Source: Cupriavidus basilensis
Lineage (GTDB): Bacteria; Pseudomonadota; Gammaproteobacteria; Burkholderiales; Burkholderiaceae
DNA length: 43,765 nt
Assembly (NCBI RefSeq): GCF_029335485.1
Contig: NZ_JARJLM010000628.1
Coordinates: 1 to 43,765 of the forward strand
Direction of reading: 5' to 3'
Each line of letters begins with the position of its first letter. The stretch's first letter is position 1. Shown here piece by piece: positions 8,025-15,160 of the stretch. Position numbers and translations under genes: made by a program. The notes below the pieces were generated by a model that did no database searches, had not been told where the DNA came from, and saw nothing but the letters and a program-made list of their open reading frames with translations.

Positions 8025-9004
8025 TGCTTTTCAAACGCGGTGTTGGCCGCGATCTTGCCCCAGAACGCCGTGCGTTCGGAGAGCTGCCGGGAGAACATCA
8101 CGGCGTCCCAATAGCCAGGCTCCGCTGCAATGCCCTCGGCAAAGGTCTTCATGTCCTGCGACGCCATCGCCTTGGCCACCTCCTTTTGCAGGCGATCCGT
8201 CACCGCCCCCGGCGTGCCTGCGGGCGCCCAGAGGCCGGTGAAGTTGACCACGCCATAGCCCTTGACGCCCGCCTCGGCAAACGTAGGCACATTGGGCAAC
8301 GCGGACAGGCGTTTGTCGCCGCTCACCGCCAGCAAACGCAGGCTGCCGCCCTTGACCTGCCCAATGACCCCGGGCGTGGAAGCGATCTGGTAGTCGATGG
8401 TGCCGCCAAGCAGCGCCAGCGTGGCTTCGCCCGCGCCCTTGAACGGCACGTGCATGAAATGAGCGCCCGTCGCCACGCCCAGTGCCTCGCTGGCGAAATG
8501 CGGCGTCGTGCCGGAGCCGCCCGAGCCATAGCTCACCTTGCCGTCGCCTGTGCGAGCGGCCGCCACCAGATCGCTCATGCTCTTGAACTTGCTGTCCGCT
8601 TTGACTACCACGGCCATCGGGGCAAACACGAAGGCTGCCACCGGTCTCAGGTCCTTGGCATGGTCGAACGGCAGCTTCTTGAAGATATGGGGCAGCAGCG
8701 AGAACGTCGTGTCGTTGGCAAGCAGCGTATAACCATCGGCCGGGGCGCGAGCTACTTGCGTAGTGCCGATGGTGCCGGTGGCGCCCGCCTTGTTTTCCAC
8801 CACGAAGCTCTGGCCGGTCTGCTCAGTGAGGCGCTGGGCCATCTTGCGGGTAACGGCGTCCACGGCGCCGCCCGGCGGATAGGGAACGATGATTCGCACC
8901 GGCTTGGCGGGCCAGGTCTGTGCATGAACGGATATGGCGATCCACGCCATCGCACCCAGCGCGCCGCGGCAAAGGGCCAAGGCGAGGGTTGATCTGGTAT
9001 TCAT
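8021..9004 (-). CDS. Bug/TctC-family periplasmic solute receptor (second copy)
   Basis: 327 aa with a Sec-type signal ending near VHAQTWPAKPVR. Family motifs: VPYPPGGAVDAVTR, VVENKAGATGTIG, ARAPADGYTLLAND, HVPFKGAGEATLAL. ATG 9004 is preceded by AGGAG. It lies between the D-2-hydroxyacid dehydrogenase and the SMP-30 lactonase. It differs clearly from the other Bug in this operon (for example KKLPFDHAKDL against PKLPYDAIKSF), so the two are not a recent duplication and may bind different ligands. Confidence 0.92.
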   Translation of the reverse strand: MNTRSTLALALCRGALGAMAWIAISVHAQTWPAKPVRIIVPYPPGGAVDAVTRKMAQRLTEQTGQSFVVENKAGATGTIGTTQVARAPADGYTLLANDTTFSLLPHIFKKLPFDHAKDLRPVAAFVFAPMAVVVKADSKFKSMSDLVAAARTGDGKVSYGSGGSGTTPHFASEALGVATGAHFMHVPFKGAGEATLALLGGTIDYQIASTPGVIGQVKGGSLRLLAVSGDKRLSALPNVPTFAEAGVKGYGVVNFTGLWAPAGTPGAVTDRLQKEVAKAMASQDMKTFAEGIAAEPGYWDAVMFSRQLSERTAFWGKIAANTAFEKQ

Positions 9005-9169
9005 TGCTTGTCTCCTGCTATTTTTTGAGTCAATCGCGCGTTCGTGTGCGCTACGCGTCGTCTACGATGCTTTGCATCCTTCTCCCCTTGAGGGACCCCT
9101 CAGGCCCTTCCGGGGCTTTTGCGCGCCACCGTCAGCGCCGTCCTGCGCATCAGGCAGCTTCGTAGCGCG

Positions 9170-10123
9170 TTAGCCCGCTTTGGCCAGCGCCTCAGCACGG
9201 GCGAGCACATCCAGCGTATTCCGAACCGCTGCCACGCCCATGTTCACGTACGCGGCGCTCGTCACGCCTCCAATGTGCGGGCTGAGCAGAAAGCCGGGCT
9301 GGCCGTGGAAGATGTGGGGCACCGTCATCGGTTCCACAACAAAGCTGTCCAGGCCCGCCATGGCGACATGGCCGGAGCCAACCGCGGCCAACAATGCCGC
9401 TTCGTCGATCAGCCCGCCGCGCGCGGTGTTGACCAGTATCACGCCCGGCTTGCAGCGAGCCAGCGTTTGCGCGTTGACCATCGCCCTGTTCTCGCTGGTC
9501 AGCGGGCAATGCAGCGAGATCGCGTCGGCCACCCTCCAGATCGTTTCCAGGTCCACCGGCTCGATATAGTCCGGCAGATCCCCGGCAAACGGATCGAAGC
9601 CGATCACGCGCATGCCCATGGCATCACACATCCTGGCGAAGCGCCGGCCAATCGCGCCCAGGCCAATCAGCCCGATGGTGGCGCCTGCCAGCTCAACGCT
9701 CTTGTGCGTGGCCTTGTCCCAGTGGCCGGCATGCATGCGCTCGTTGAGTTGCGCGACGGATTTGGCGCAGCCCAGCAGCAGGGCCATCGCTTGTTCCGCC
9801 ACCGCGGCCGCATTGGCGCCAACCGCAGCCGTGACCTCGATGCCGCGCGCGGCGGCGGCGGGCTTGTCGATGGTGTCGGTGCCGCTGCCGTGCTTGGAGA
9901 TGACCTTCAGGGCCGGCGCGGCATCCATGATCTCCGGCGTCACGGCGCCGTAGCGCACGATGATGCCGACCGGGTCGTGGCGCTGCGCCAGCGCCACCAG
10001 GTCGGCTGCCAGCGGTGTCTTGCCGGCGTAGACGACTTCGTAATCGCCGAGCAATGCCAAGGCCTGTGGTGCGAGGTCGGCCCCCGTGACGAGAATGACT
10101 GGCTTGTTGAGCACGGTACTCAC
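9170..10123 (-). CDS. D-2-hydroxyacid dehydrogenase, NAD-dependent
   Basis: PGDH/D-isomer-specific dehydrogenase, 317 aa from GTG 10123. This start overlaps the upstream stop as GTGA and has GGGAGAGG before it. The Rossmann motif is IGLIGLGAIGRRFAR. The catalytic Arg is in NTARGGLID, the Glu in FVVEPMT and the His in SPHIGG, so the Arg-Glu-His triad is complete. It reduces 2-oxoacids or oxidises D-2-hydroxyacids. Being coupled to an RraA/HMG-aldolase-like gene suggests it acts on a 2-oxoacid released by, or feeding into, that aldolase (inference). Confidence 0.9.
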   Translation of the reverse strand: MSTVLNKPVILVTGADLAPQALALLGDYEVVYAGKTPLAADLVALAQRHDPVGIIVRYGAVTPEIMDAAPALKVISKHGSGTDTIDKPAAAARGIEVTAAVGANAAAVAEQAMALLLGCAKSVAQLNERMHAGHWDKATHKSVELAGATIGLIGLGAIGRRFARMCDAMGMRVIGFDPFAGDLPDYIEPVDLETIWRVADAISLHCPLTSENRAMVNAQTLARCKPGVILVNTARGGLIDEAALLAAVGSGHVAMAGLDSFVVEPMTVPHIFHGQPGFLLSPHIGGVTSAAYVNMGVAAVRNTLDVLARAEALAKAG

Positions 10124-10803
10124 AGTGCCTCTCCCGCTTTCAGCACGCCGGCCGTGACGAGCGAGGCCAGCAACCACGGGGCGCTGGTCTCGCCTTTCTT
10201 GATCTGGGCGATGCGGCGGGCTTCGGCCGCTTCCTTGTGCTCGGCCAGCGGCAGCAGCGAGGCGATCTTTTCACGCTCGACCACGACCAGGCCATCGGCG
10301 TCGCCGCAGATGAAATCGCCAGGGTTGACCGTGACGCCGCCCACCGAGACCGGGTGGCCGATGCGCCCGCCCACTTCCTTGGTTGGGCCATTGGGGTTGG
10401 TGCCCACCGAAAACACCGGGTAGTCCATTTCGTCGATTTCCAGGCTGTCACGCACCGCGCCGTCGATCACCACGCCGGCGATGCCGCGCTGGCGGCATGC
10501 ATTCATCATGATGGTGCCCATCAGCGCGCTGCTCTGGTCACCCTTGCCGTCGATCACCAGCACGTCGCCGGGCTGGGCCAGCGCCATCGCGGCATGGATC
10601 ATCAGGTTGTCGCCGGGGCGCACTTCCACGGTGAAGGCGGTGCCGGCCAGCTTCATGTGCGGGCGCAACGCCCTGATGCGGCCGTGCAGCGCGCCGCGGC
10701 GGCCAGCCACGTCGGCCAGGATCGCGGGCTGGAATTTCGCTGCCTGGGCGACGATGTCGGCGGGTACGCGGTCGAAGGATTTGACGATGTTGGGCAGGCT
10801 CAT
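10120..10803 (-). CDS. RraA-like / HMG-CHA aldolase family protein
   Basis: 227 aa from ATG 10803, which has AAGGAG seven bases upstream; the ORF extends in frame to 10833 without an SD. The family signature is GVVIDGAVRD, with Asp114, Arg118 and Asp119. GDNLMIH and GDVLVIDGKGD are also typical. Catabolic members (LigK, ProA) are class II aldolases cleaving 4-hydroxy-4-methyl-2-oxoglutarate and 4-carboxy-4-hydroxy-2-oxoadipate; RraA itself regulates RNase E. The catabolic setting with a LigI-like enzyme favours an aldolase or oxaloacetate-decarboxylase role. First gene of the operon, facing the IclR pseudogene across an operator. Confidence 0.88.
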   Translation of the reverse strand: MSLPNIVKSFDRVPADIVAQAAKFQPAILADVAGRRGALHGRIRALRPHMKLAGTAFTVEVRPGDNLMIHAAMALAQPGDVLVIDGKGDQSSALMGTIMMNACRQRGIAGVVIDGAVRDSLEIDEMDYPVFSVGTNPNGPTKEVGGRIGHPVSVGGVTVNPGDFICGDADGLVVVEREKIASLLPLAEHKEAAEARRIAQIKKGETSAPWLLASLVTAGVLKAGEAL

Positions 10804-10891
10804 GGCATGGCTCCTTGGATTCGGGGATGGCAACAGATCTCGTTATTTGTTGGAACGGATTCTGGATGGTCGTTGCACTGAGTACAATACG

Positions 10892-10908
10892 GTTTCACTG
10901 TGCGAAAC
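10892..10908. promoter_or_regulatory. Palindromic operator, probable IclR site
   Basis: GTTTCACTGTGCGAAAC: 5-bp arms GTTTC/GAAAC plus an inner matching C/G pair around a 3-base centre. It sits between the aldolase-like operon (minus) and the IclR pseudogene (plus), 13 bases before the latter's ATG. Dyads of this form are typical of IclR-family operators. Binding is inferred. Confidence 0.6.
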
Positions 10909-10920
10909 TCATTCCGCGCC

Positions 10921-11393
10921 ATGAACTCCTCCAATTCCCCCATCGCCGGCGAGGCGGCTGGCGGCGGCGCTATCGCGGCACGGCGGGCGCTGCGCGTCCT
11001 GGAAGCCTTCGGTGTCAGCGACGCACAACGCACACTGGCCGAGCCAAGCCGCCGCACCGGCTTTCACAAGACCACAATGCTGCGTCTCGCGCGCACGCTG
11101 GCAACCGACGACTACCCGGTTCAGAAGGAGGAAGGAGGAAAGAGGACGGCAGCTGGCGGCTCGGGCGCGCCGCCGGCTGGCTGGGCGCGTGCTACCAGGC
11201 CACCTTCAACGTGTCCGAAGTGGTGGCGCCGGTGCTGCGGGAGCTGACGGTCAAGACCGGGGAAAGCGCATCGTTCTACGTGCGCGAGGGCCGGCAGCGC
11301 ATGTGCTTGGCGCGCGTGGAGGGGCCGCAAGCCATCCGGCATCATGTGCGCATCGGCTCGGCGCTGCCGCTGGAACCGATAAACCCATCTTGA
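10921..11393 (+). pseudogene. IclR-family regulator, frameshifted and truncated
   Basis: Starting at ATG 10921, one frame encodes the winged-helix part (ALRVLEAFGVSDAQRTL, RRTGFHKTTMLRLARTL). Homology then continues in another frame (KEDGSWRLGRAAGWLG, SEVVAPVLRELTVKTGES, GPQAIRHHVRIGSALPLE) up to PINPS and a stop. The switch lies in a polypurine run at about 11124-11146 where GGAGGAA units repeat, suggesting a slippage insertion. After about 150 residues the rest of the effector domain is missing, and the downstream DNA belongs to an unrelated acetyltransferase remnant. The protein is therefore doubly broken. It was presumably the local regulator of the minus-strand operon. Confidence 0.82.
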
Positions 11394-11423
11394 TTGTCCG
11401 GCGACTCTTGCTGACCATCAGGA

Positions 11424-11570
11424 TTACCAGTCAGCCGGATTGATCAAGGATGTCAGTACGTGGTCTGCCCACGCGCCATCAAGCTTTAGATACGCCCGGG
11501 CGATACCTTCGCGCTCAAAGCCAAGTCCGGTGAGTAGCCGAGCGCTGCGCTCGTTCTCAGGTTGGTAGCG
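11424..11570 (-). pseudogene. C-terminal fragment of a GNAT acetyltransferase
   Basis: About 48 codons whose product reads like the end of a RimJ/RimL-type N-acetyltransferase: NERSARLLTGLGFEREG, then ARAYLKLDGAWADHVLTSL. This is the acetyl-CoA-proximal Asn-x-x-Ser..LGF-x-x-EG segment followed by the usual last strands. The upstream three quarters of the gene are absent, replaced by the 3' end of the TetR gene, whose last codons it overlaps out of frame. It marks a deletion or rearrangement joint. Confidence 0.6.
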
Positions 11571-12171
11571 CGAAATCCTTGATAAGCATCTGCTGGCTCG
11601 CGCGCAGGATTTCCTCCCCGAGTTGGGGATCTGCGCTGGCCACCGCTCGGGACAGGATGACCGCGCCGACCATCTCGTTATAGAACGCGATGGCCTCCCG
11701 GCGCGTTTCGTCGCCGTCTCCGCTCCCCGCGCGCTGTTCCGCGACAAGCTTCGTCAAGGTGTCGATCATTTCCTGCAGACCCTTCGCAAAGTGCACCTGC
11801 GCCTCATGGCCCAGCCGGCGCACGTCCGCGGTGAGGCCGGCAACGGCACAACCATGCTCGATATCACTGCAATGCGTTCCTGACAGGTAATAGTCGATCT
11901 GTCGCCGCAAACGGTTGCCGCCCGGCGCAATTGGCGCGGCGATGGCTTCCTTCAGGTCGTGATTGGCCTTGCCCATCGCCGTCGCCACGACTTCGGCCGC
12001 CAGCGCCTCTTTCGATTCGAAGTGGTTGTAGAAGCCACCCTGGGTAAAGCCTGCCGCCTTCATCAGCGCGCTTAGGCCGACACCATCGATTCCGTGCTCG
12101 CGGAACAGCCTCTCCGACGCCGCAACGATGGTCTTGCGGTTCTCCACCGCCTGCTGCTTCGAAACGCCCAT
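11557..12171 (-). CDS. TetR-family repressor, NemR-like
   Basis: 204 aa with an N-terminal TetR helix-turn-helix (GVGLSALMKAAGFTQGGFYNHFESKEAL, residues about 30-57, matching the family consensus). ATG 12171 has AAAGGAG upstream. The effector domain contains Cys101 and Cys108; the latter lies in GCAVAGLTADV, which aligns with the region of the redox Cys106 of E. coli NemR (GCLTVKLSAEV). It is transcribed divergently from an Old Yellow Enzyme, the same pairing as nemR-nemA, so electrophile or quinone sensing through cysteine is plausible. Two inverted operator copies lie between them. The 3' end abuts an acetyltransferase remnant, and the extreme C-terminus may have been altered by that rearrangement. 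Confidence 0.85.
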   Translation of the reverse strand: MGVSKQQAVENRKTIVAASERLFREHGIDGVGLSALMKAAGFTQGGFYNHFESKEALAAEVVATAMGKANHDLKEAIAAPIAPGGNRLRRQIDYYLSGTHCSDIEHGCAVAGLTADVRRLGHEAQVHFAKGLQEMIDTLTKLVAEQRAGSGDGDETRREAIAFYNEMVGAVILSRAVASADPQLGEEILRASQQMLIKDFALPT

Positions 12172-12233
12172 CGCTTAGTACTCCTTTGCCTTTGTGCTGT
12201 TGTCATCTCAAGTATAGCGTCTCTCGTGAAAAG

Positions 12234-12297
12234 ACAATGGTGATTGACCTTGACATTTTGGATTCTGTCGACAAAACTCAATGTCAATCACCATTGT
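12234..12297. promoter_or_regulatory. Twin inverted TetR operators
   Basis: ACAATGGTGATTGAC at 12234-12248 recurs as an exact inverted copy at 12283-12297. Each copy contains its own dyad CAAT-N4-ATTG. A second nested inverted pair TTGACATT/AATGTCAA lies at 12250-12257 and 12280-12287. One copy is near a possible minus promoter (-10 TATACT at 12211-12216) and the other near a possible plus -10 (TAGATA at 12318-12323), fitting repression of both divergent genes. Confidence 0.75.
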
Positions 12298-12328
12298 GTT
12301 TCCGTGATTTCACCTCGTAGATACCTTT

Positions 12329-13450
12329 ATGCACATCGAAAGTCACCAGCCTTTGCTCAACCCGATCCGGCTCGGGGACCTGGAGTTGCCTAATCGTGTC
12401 GTCATGGCGCCACTGACTCGCATGCGTGCGACCAATCCCGATCTTGCTCCGACCGCCCTGCATGCCGACTACTACGCCCAGCGCGCCTCGGCGGGACTGA
12501 TCGTCAGCGAAGGCATTTTTGTCAGCCCCGAGGCAGTCGGCTGGGCCGACGTGCCCGGACTCTGGAGCGATGCGCAGGTGCGTGGCTGGCGTGTGGTGAC
12601 CGACGCCGTGCACCGCGCGGGAGGCCGGATCGTTGCGCAGCTCTGGCATACCGGTTCGCTGGGGCACCCGGATTTCCACCCGGGCAAGGCACCGCTTTCG
12701 GCGTCAGCAGTCAACCCTGGGCAGCAGAGCGTGACGGCGACCGGCAAGAAGGACACCGTCGTCCCGCGGCCCATGGACAAGGACGACATCCGCCGCACGG
12801 TCGCCGATTTCGGCCGGGCAGCGCGCAACGCGATCGCGGCGGGCTTTGACGGCGTGCAGATCCAGGGCGGCTATCACTACCTGTTCAACCAGTTCCTCAA
12901 CGCCCGCACCAATCTGCGCGCGGATGAGTACGGTGGCTCGACGGAGAACCGGGCCCGTTTCCTGTTCGAGGTCGTGGAAACGGTGGCCGAGGTCGCCGGG
13001 GCGCACCGAACCGGGATCAAGACGGGGCCGGCAACATCCGAAACAGGAGCGTTCGTCTCCACTGACGAGACGCTTGCCGCCTCCGAATACGTGATTGGCC
13101 GGCTTGACGAATTCGGGCTTTCCCATCTGCTGCTGATGGGAGCCATGGCCGACGTGTCGACAACGCCGCTGGCCTTGCTGGCCGGAGACGGAATGTTCCG
13201 CCATTTCCGCAACCTTTATCGCGGCAACATCATCGCCAATGTCGATATCGACCGTGAACGGGGCAACGAGCTGATCGGGGCCGGACTGGTCGACATGGTC
13301 GCCTTCGGCCGCCCGTTCATTGCCAATCCGGATCTGCCGAAGCGCTTCGCCGCCGACGCGCCGCTTGCCGGCATCGACTGGACGAAGGTCTACGGACCGA
13401 CGGCCGAGGGCTATGTCGACTATCCCGCCATCCAGGCCGTGCGGGCATGA
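12329..13450 (+). CDS. Old Yellow Enzyme family flavin reductase, NemA-like
   Basis: FMN-dependent ene-reductase family, 373 aa. Standard landmarks: LPNRVVMAPLTRMRA at the start, AQLWHTG near residue 103, NLRADEYGGSTENRARF near 195-211, and GLVDMVAFGRPFIANPDLP at the end. The substrate-binding His-x-x-His/Asn pair is replaced: the family segment HSAHGYLLHQF reads QGGYHYLFNQF, giving Gln179 and Tyr182, while the proton-donor Tyr184 is kept. No Shine-Dalgarno precedes ATG 12329, and a possible -10 element ends six bases before it, so a leaderless transcript is possible. First gene of an operon with SnoaL-like and SDR genes, under the divergent TetR. Confidence 0.9.
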   Translation: MHIESHQPLLNPIRLGDLELPNRVVMAPLTRMRATNPDLAPTALHADYYAQRASAGLIVSEGIFVSPEAVGWADVPGLWSDAQVRGWRVVTDAVHRAGGRIVAQLWHTGSLGHPDFHPGKAPLSASAVNPGQQSVTATGKKDTVVPRPMDKDDIRRTVADFGRAARNAIAAGFDGVQIQGGYHYLFNQFLNARTNLRADEYGGSTENRARFLFEVVETVAEVAGAHRTGIKTGPATSETGAFVSTDETLAASEYVIGRLDEFGLSHLLLMGAMADVSTTPLALLAGDGMFRHFRNLYRGNIIANVDIDRERGNELIGAGLVDMVAFGRPFIANPDLPKRFAADAPLAGIDWTKVYGPTAEGYVDYPAIQAVRA

Positions 13451-13489
13451 CGCGCCACCAAGCCCATACAGCACCTCAGGAGAACCAGC

Positions 13490-13888
13490 ATGACCACCGC
13501 CGAAGCCGCCAACAAGGCCCTCGTGCTCGAGGCATTCGACACGCTCTTCAACAAACGCGACTACGCTGCCGCCGAGCGATTCTGGTCGCCCGGCTATATC
13601 CAGCACAGCGCGCATATCGAACCGGGCCGTGACGGCCTGTTCAACCTCATCAAGGCCGTGCCGCCGAGCTTGCGCTACGAGCCGGGCGTGATCGTTGCGG
13701 ATGGCGACTACGTGATCATCCATGGCCGCTTTTCCGGCCACGGGCGTCCTGCCGCATGGATCGCCGCGGACATTCTGCGCATTGAGGACGGTGTGCTCGC
13801 CGAGCATTGGGACGTGCTGCAAGACGAGGCTACGGAAGCCGAATCGAAGAGTGGCCTGCCCATGTTCGGCAACAGTTTCGCGCGCTGA
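13490..13888 (+). CDS. SnoaL-like / NTF2-fold protein
   Basis: 132 aa of the SnoaL-like polyketide-cyclase superfamily. Typical features: VLEAFDTLFNKRDYAAAERFWSP at the N-terminus, GYIQHSAHIEPGRDG, and ILRIEDGVLAEHWDVLQ near the end. AGGAG precedes the ATG. It lies 39 bases after the Old Yellow Enzyme gene and 29 before an SDR gene. Family members in such operons are often uncharacterised isomerases or hydratases acting on small enones; no catalytic assignment is possible from sequence alone. Confidence 0.85.
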   Translation: MTTAEAANKALVLEAFDTLFNKRDYAAAERFWSPGYIQHSAHIEPGRDGLFNLIKAVPPSLRYEPGVIVADGDYVIIHGRFSGHGRPAAWIAADILRIEDGVLAEHWDVLQDEATEAESKSGLPMFGNSFAR

Positions 13889-13917
13889 GTCCAACCGTCA
13901 TCGCCCAAGGAGGCATC

Positions 13918-14664
13918 ATGAAACTCACAGGTAACACCGTGTTCGTCACCGGCGGCGGCTCTGGCATCGGCCGCGGTCTCGCCGAAGCACTCCACAAGCT
14001 CGGCAACCAGGTCATTATCTCGGGCCGGCGCCCGGAGCGTCTGCAGGCGACCATCGACGCGAACCCCGGCATGCACGCGGTATCGCTCGATATTGCCGAT
14101 CCAACGGATATCAAGAAGGTCGCTGAACAACTGATCGCCGACCATTCCAGCCTGAACGTGCTGATCAACAACGCCGGCATCATGCTGCTCGATGATGCTG
14201 CCGGCCCGGTCGATGATGACTTGCTGAGCTCAACCGTCGCAACGAACCTGCTCGGGACGATTCGGATGACCTCGGCGTTGATCGAGCATCTGAAGACGAA
14301 AGACGGTGCCGTCGTGGCCAACGTCAGCTCGGTGCTCGGCTTCGTACCCATGGCGACTTCAGCGGTGTACAGCGCGACCAAGGCGGCCTTGCATTCGTAC
14401 ACGCTTTCGCAGCGCTATCTGCTTCGCGGCAGCAAGGTCTCGGTCATCGAGATCGTGCCGCCCTGGGTCCGCACGGAGTTGCTGAACAGCACCGAGGAAC
14501 CGCGCGCGATGCCGCTCGACGCATTCATCGCCGGCACGATCGAACAACTGGGTGCCGACGCCAACGAAATACTGGTCGGTCCCGCGGTGGCCATGCGTGC
14601 CAATCCAGGGCCGAACGAGCATGCGTGGGTCAACGAGTTCAATGACACGCTGGCCGCAGGCTGA
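13918..14664 (+). CDS. Short-chain dehydrogenase, DltE-like
   Basis: SDR of 248 aa from ATG 13918, preceded by AAGGAGG; the frame is open further upstream but with no better start. Cofactor motif TGGGSGIG, NNAGIM, catalytic Ser in NVSSVLG, and Tyr/Lys in YSATKAAL. The C-terminal half (VIEIVPPWVRTELL) is typical of DltE-type oxidoreductases. Third gene of the TetR-controlled operon. With the ene-reductase it could reduce the carbonyl of alpha,beta-unsaturated compounds in a detoxification route (inference). Confidence 0.9.
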   Translation: MKLTGNTVFVTGGGSGIGRGLAEALHKLGNQVIISGRRPERLQATIDANPGMHAVSLDIADPTDIKKVAEQLIADHSSLNVLINNAGIMLLDDAAGPVDDDLLSSTVATNLLGTIRMTSALIEHLKTKDGAVVANVSSVLGFVPMATSAVYSATKAALHSYTLSQRYLLRGSKVSVIEIVPPWVRTELLNSTEEPRAMPLDAFIAGTIEQLGADANEILVGPAVAMRANPGPNEHAWVNEFNDTLAAG

Positions 14665-14669
14665 TTACA

Positions 14670-14698
14670 GGGTTGCCTGGCGGCAGCCGGGCAATCCC
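14670..14698 (+). terminator. Hairpin after the SDR gene
   Basis: GGGTTGCC pairs with GGCAATCCC with one bulged T, and inner GGC/GCC pairing. It lies five bases after the stop at 14664. There is no T-run, so an intrinsic terminator is only possible. Confidence 0.35.
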
Positions 14699-14729
14699 CG
14701 ACAAGCCAACGTGCATGCATGCGTGCGGC

Positions 14730-14783
14730 ATGGACAGACTCCGATCCATCGATGCCTTCATCGGAACGGCTGGATTTCGCTAA
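14730..14783 (+). pseudogene. Possible 5' stub of a LysR-type regulator
   Basis: ATG followed by 16 codons reading MDRLRSIDAFIGTAGFR and a stop. This matches the conserved first residues of many LysR regulators (MDRLxxIxxFxxxAExGSF). Nothing downstream continues the family. It is short, so chance resemblance cannot be excluded, but it sits in a region that otherwise looks like decayed DNA. Confidence 0.4.
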
Positions 14784-15160
14784 CTCAGTGAGGTGGGCAG
14801 GCGACGGGGAGCCTCGTTAGCTGCCTCGCTTGTGCGAAGGGGAGCACGCTGACATCCCTGTTGGAGCAGGTCGTGGCCGGGAGCAGGCTCTGCGTGCCTG
14901 TAAAGTTGAACCACGGCCCCCTTGTGGTCACATGCGAGGAGTATCCGGATTGGCCTGCCAAGCCCCGCTTTAACGGGGGAATAGGAATCATGGCGATTAA
15001 TTGCATTCTTGTTGCCAGAGGATACTCGCCGGGAAGTGTGCGCTTGGTGCTTGCCGACCAACCGCATGCACTGCAGGCCAGCATGCGAATGTACGACCGG
15101 CGCTGGCGCCGGCCGGAAGACTCACCGCCCCTCGAGTGGGCGGTACCTGGCACGTTCTCC
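14784..15160. other. 377-base gap, no recognisable gene
   Basis: Between the LysR-like stub and the AraC gene. ORFs of 101 codons (plus, 14861-15166) and 122 codons (minus, 14785-15153) cross it on opposite strands, and neither resembles a known protein. A small inverted repeat (CCCCGCTTTAACGGGG at 14963-14978) is present. I read it as a scar between two gene blocks. Confidence 0.45.

Noticed and set aside
9005-9169. TGAGG/CCTCA hairpin near 9090 between the dehydrogenase and Bug genes
   Set aside because: Only 5 bp with no T-run; too weak to call a terminator.
1361-15010. 13-base repeat GGCGATTAATTGC at 1362 and 14992
   Set aside because: Exact matches of this length are expected by chance many times in a 44-kb window, and the flanks do not align.
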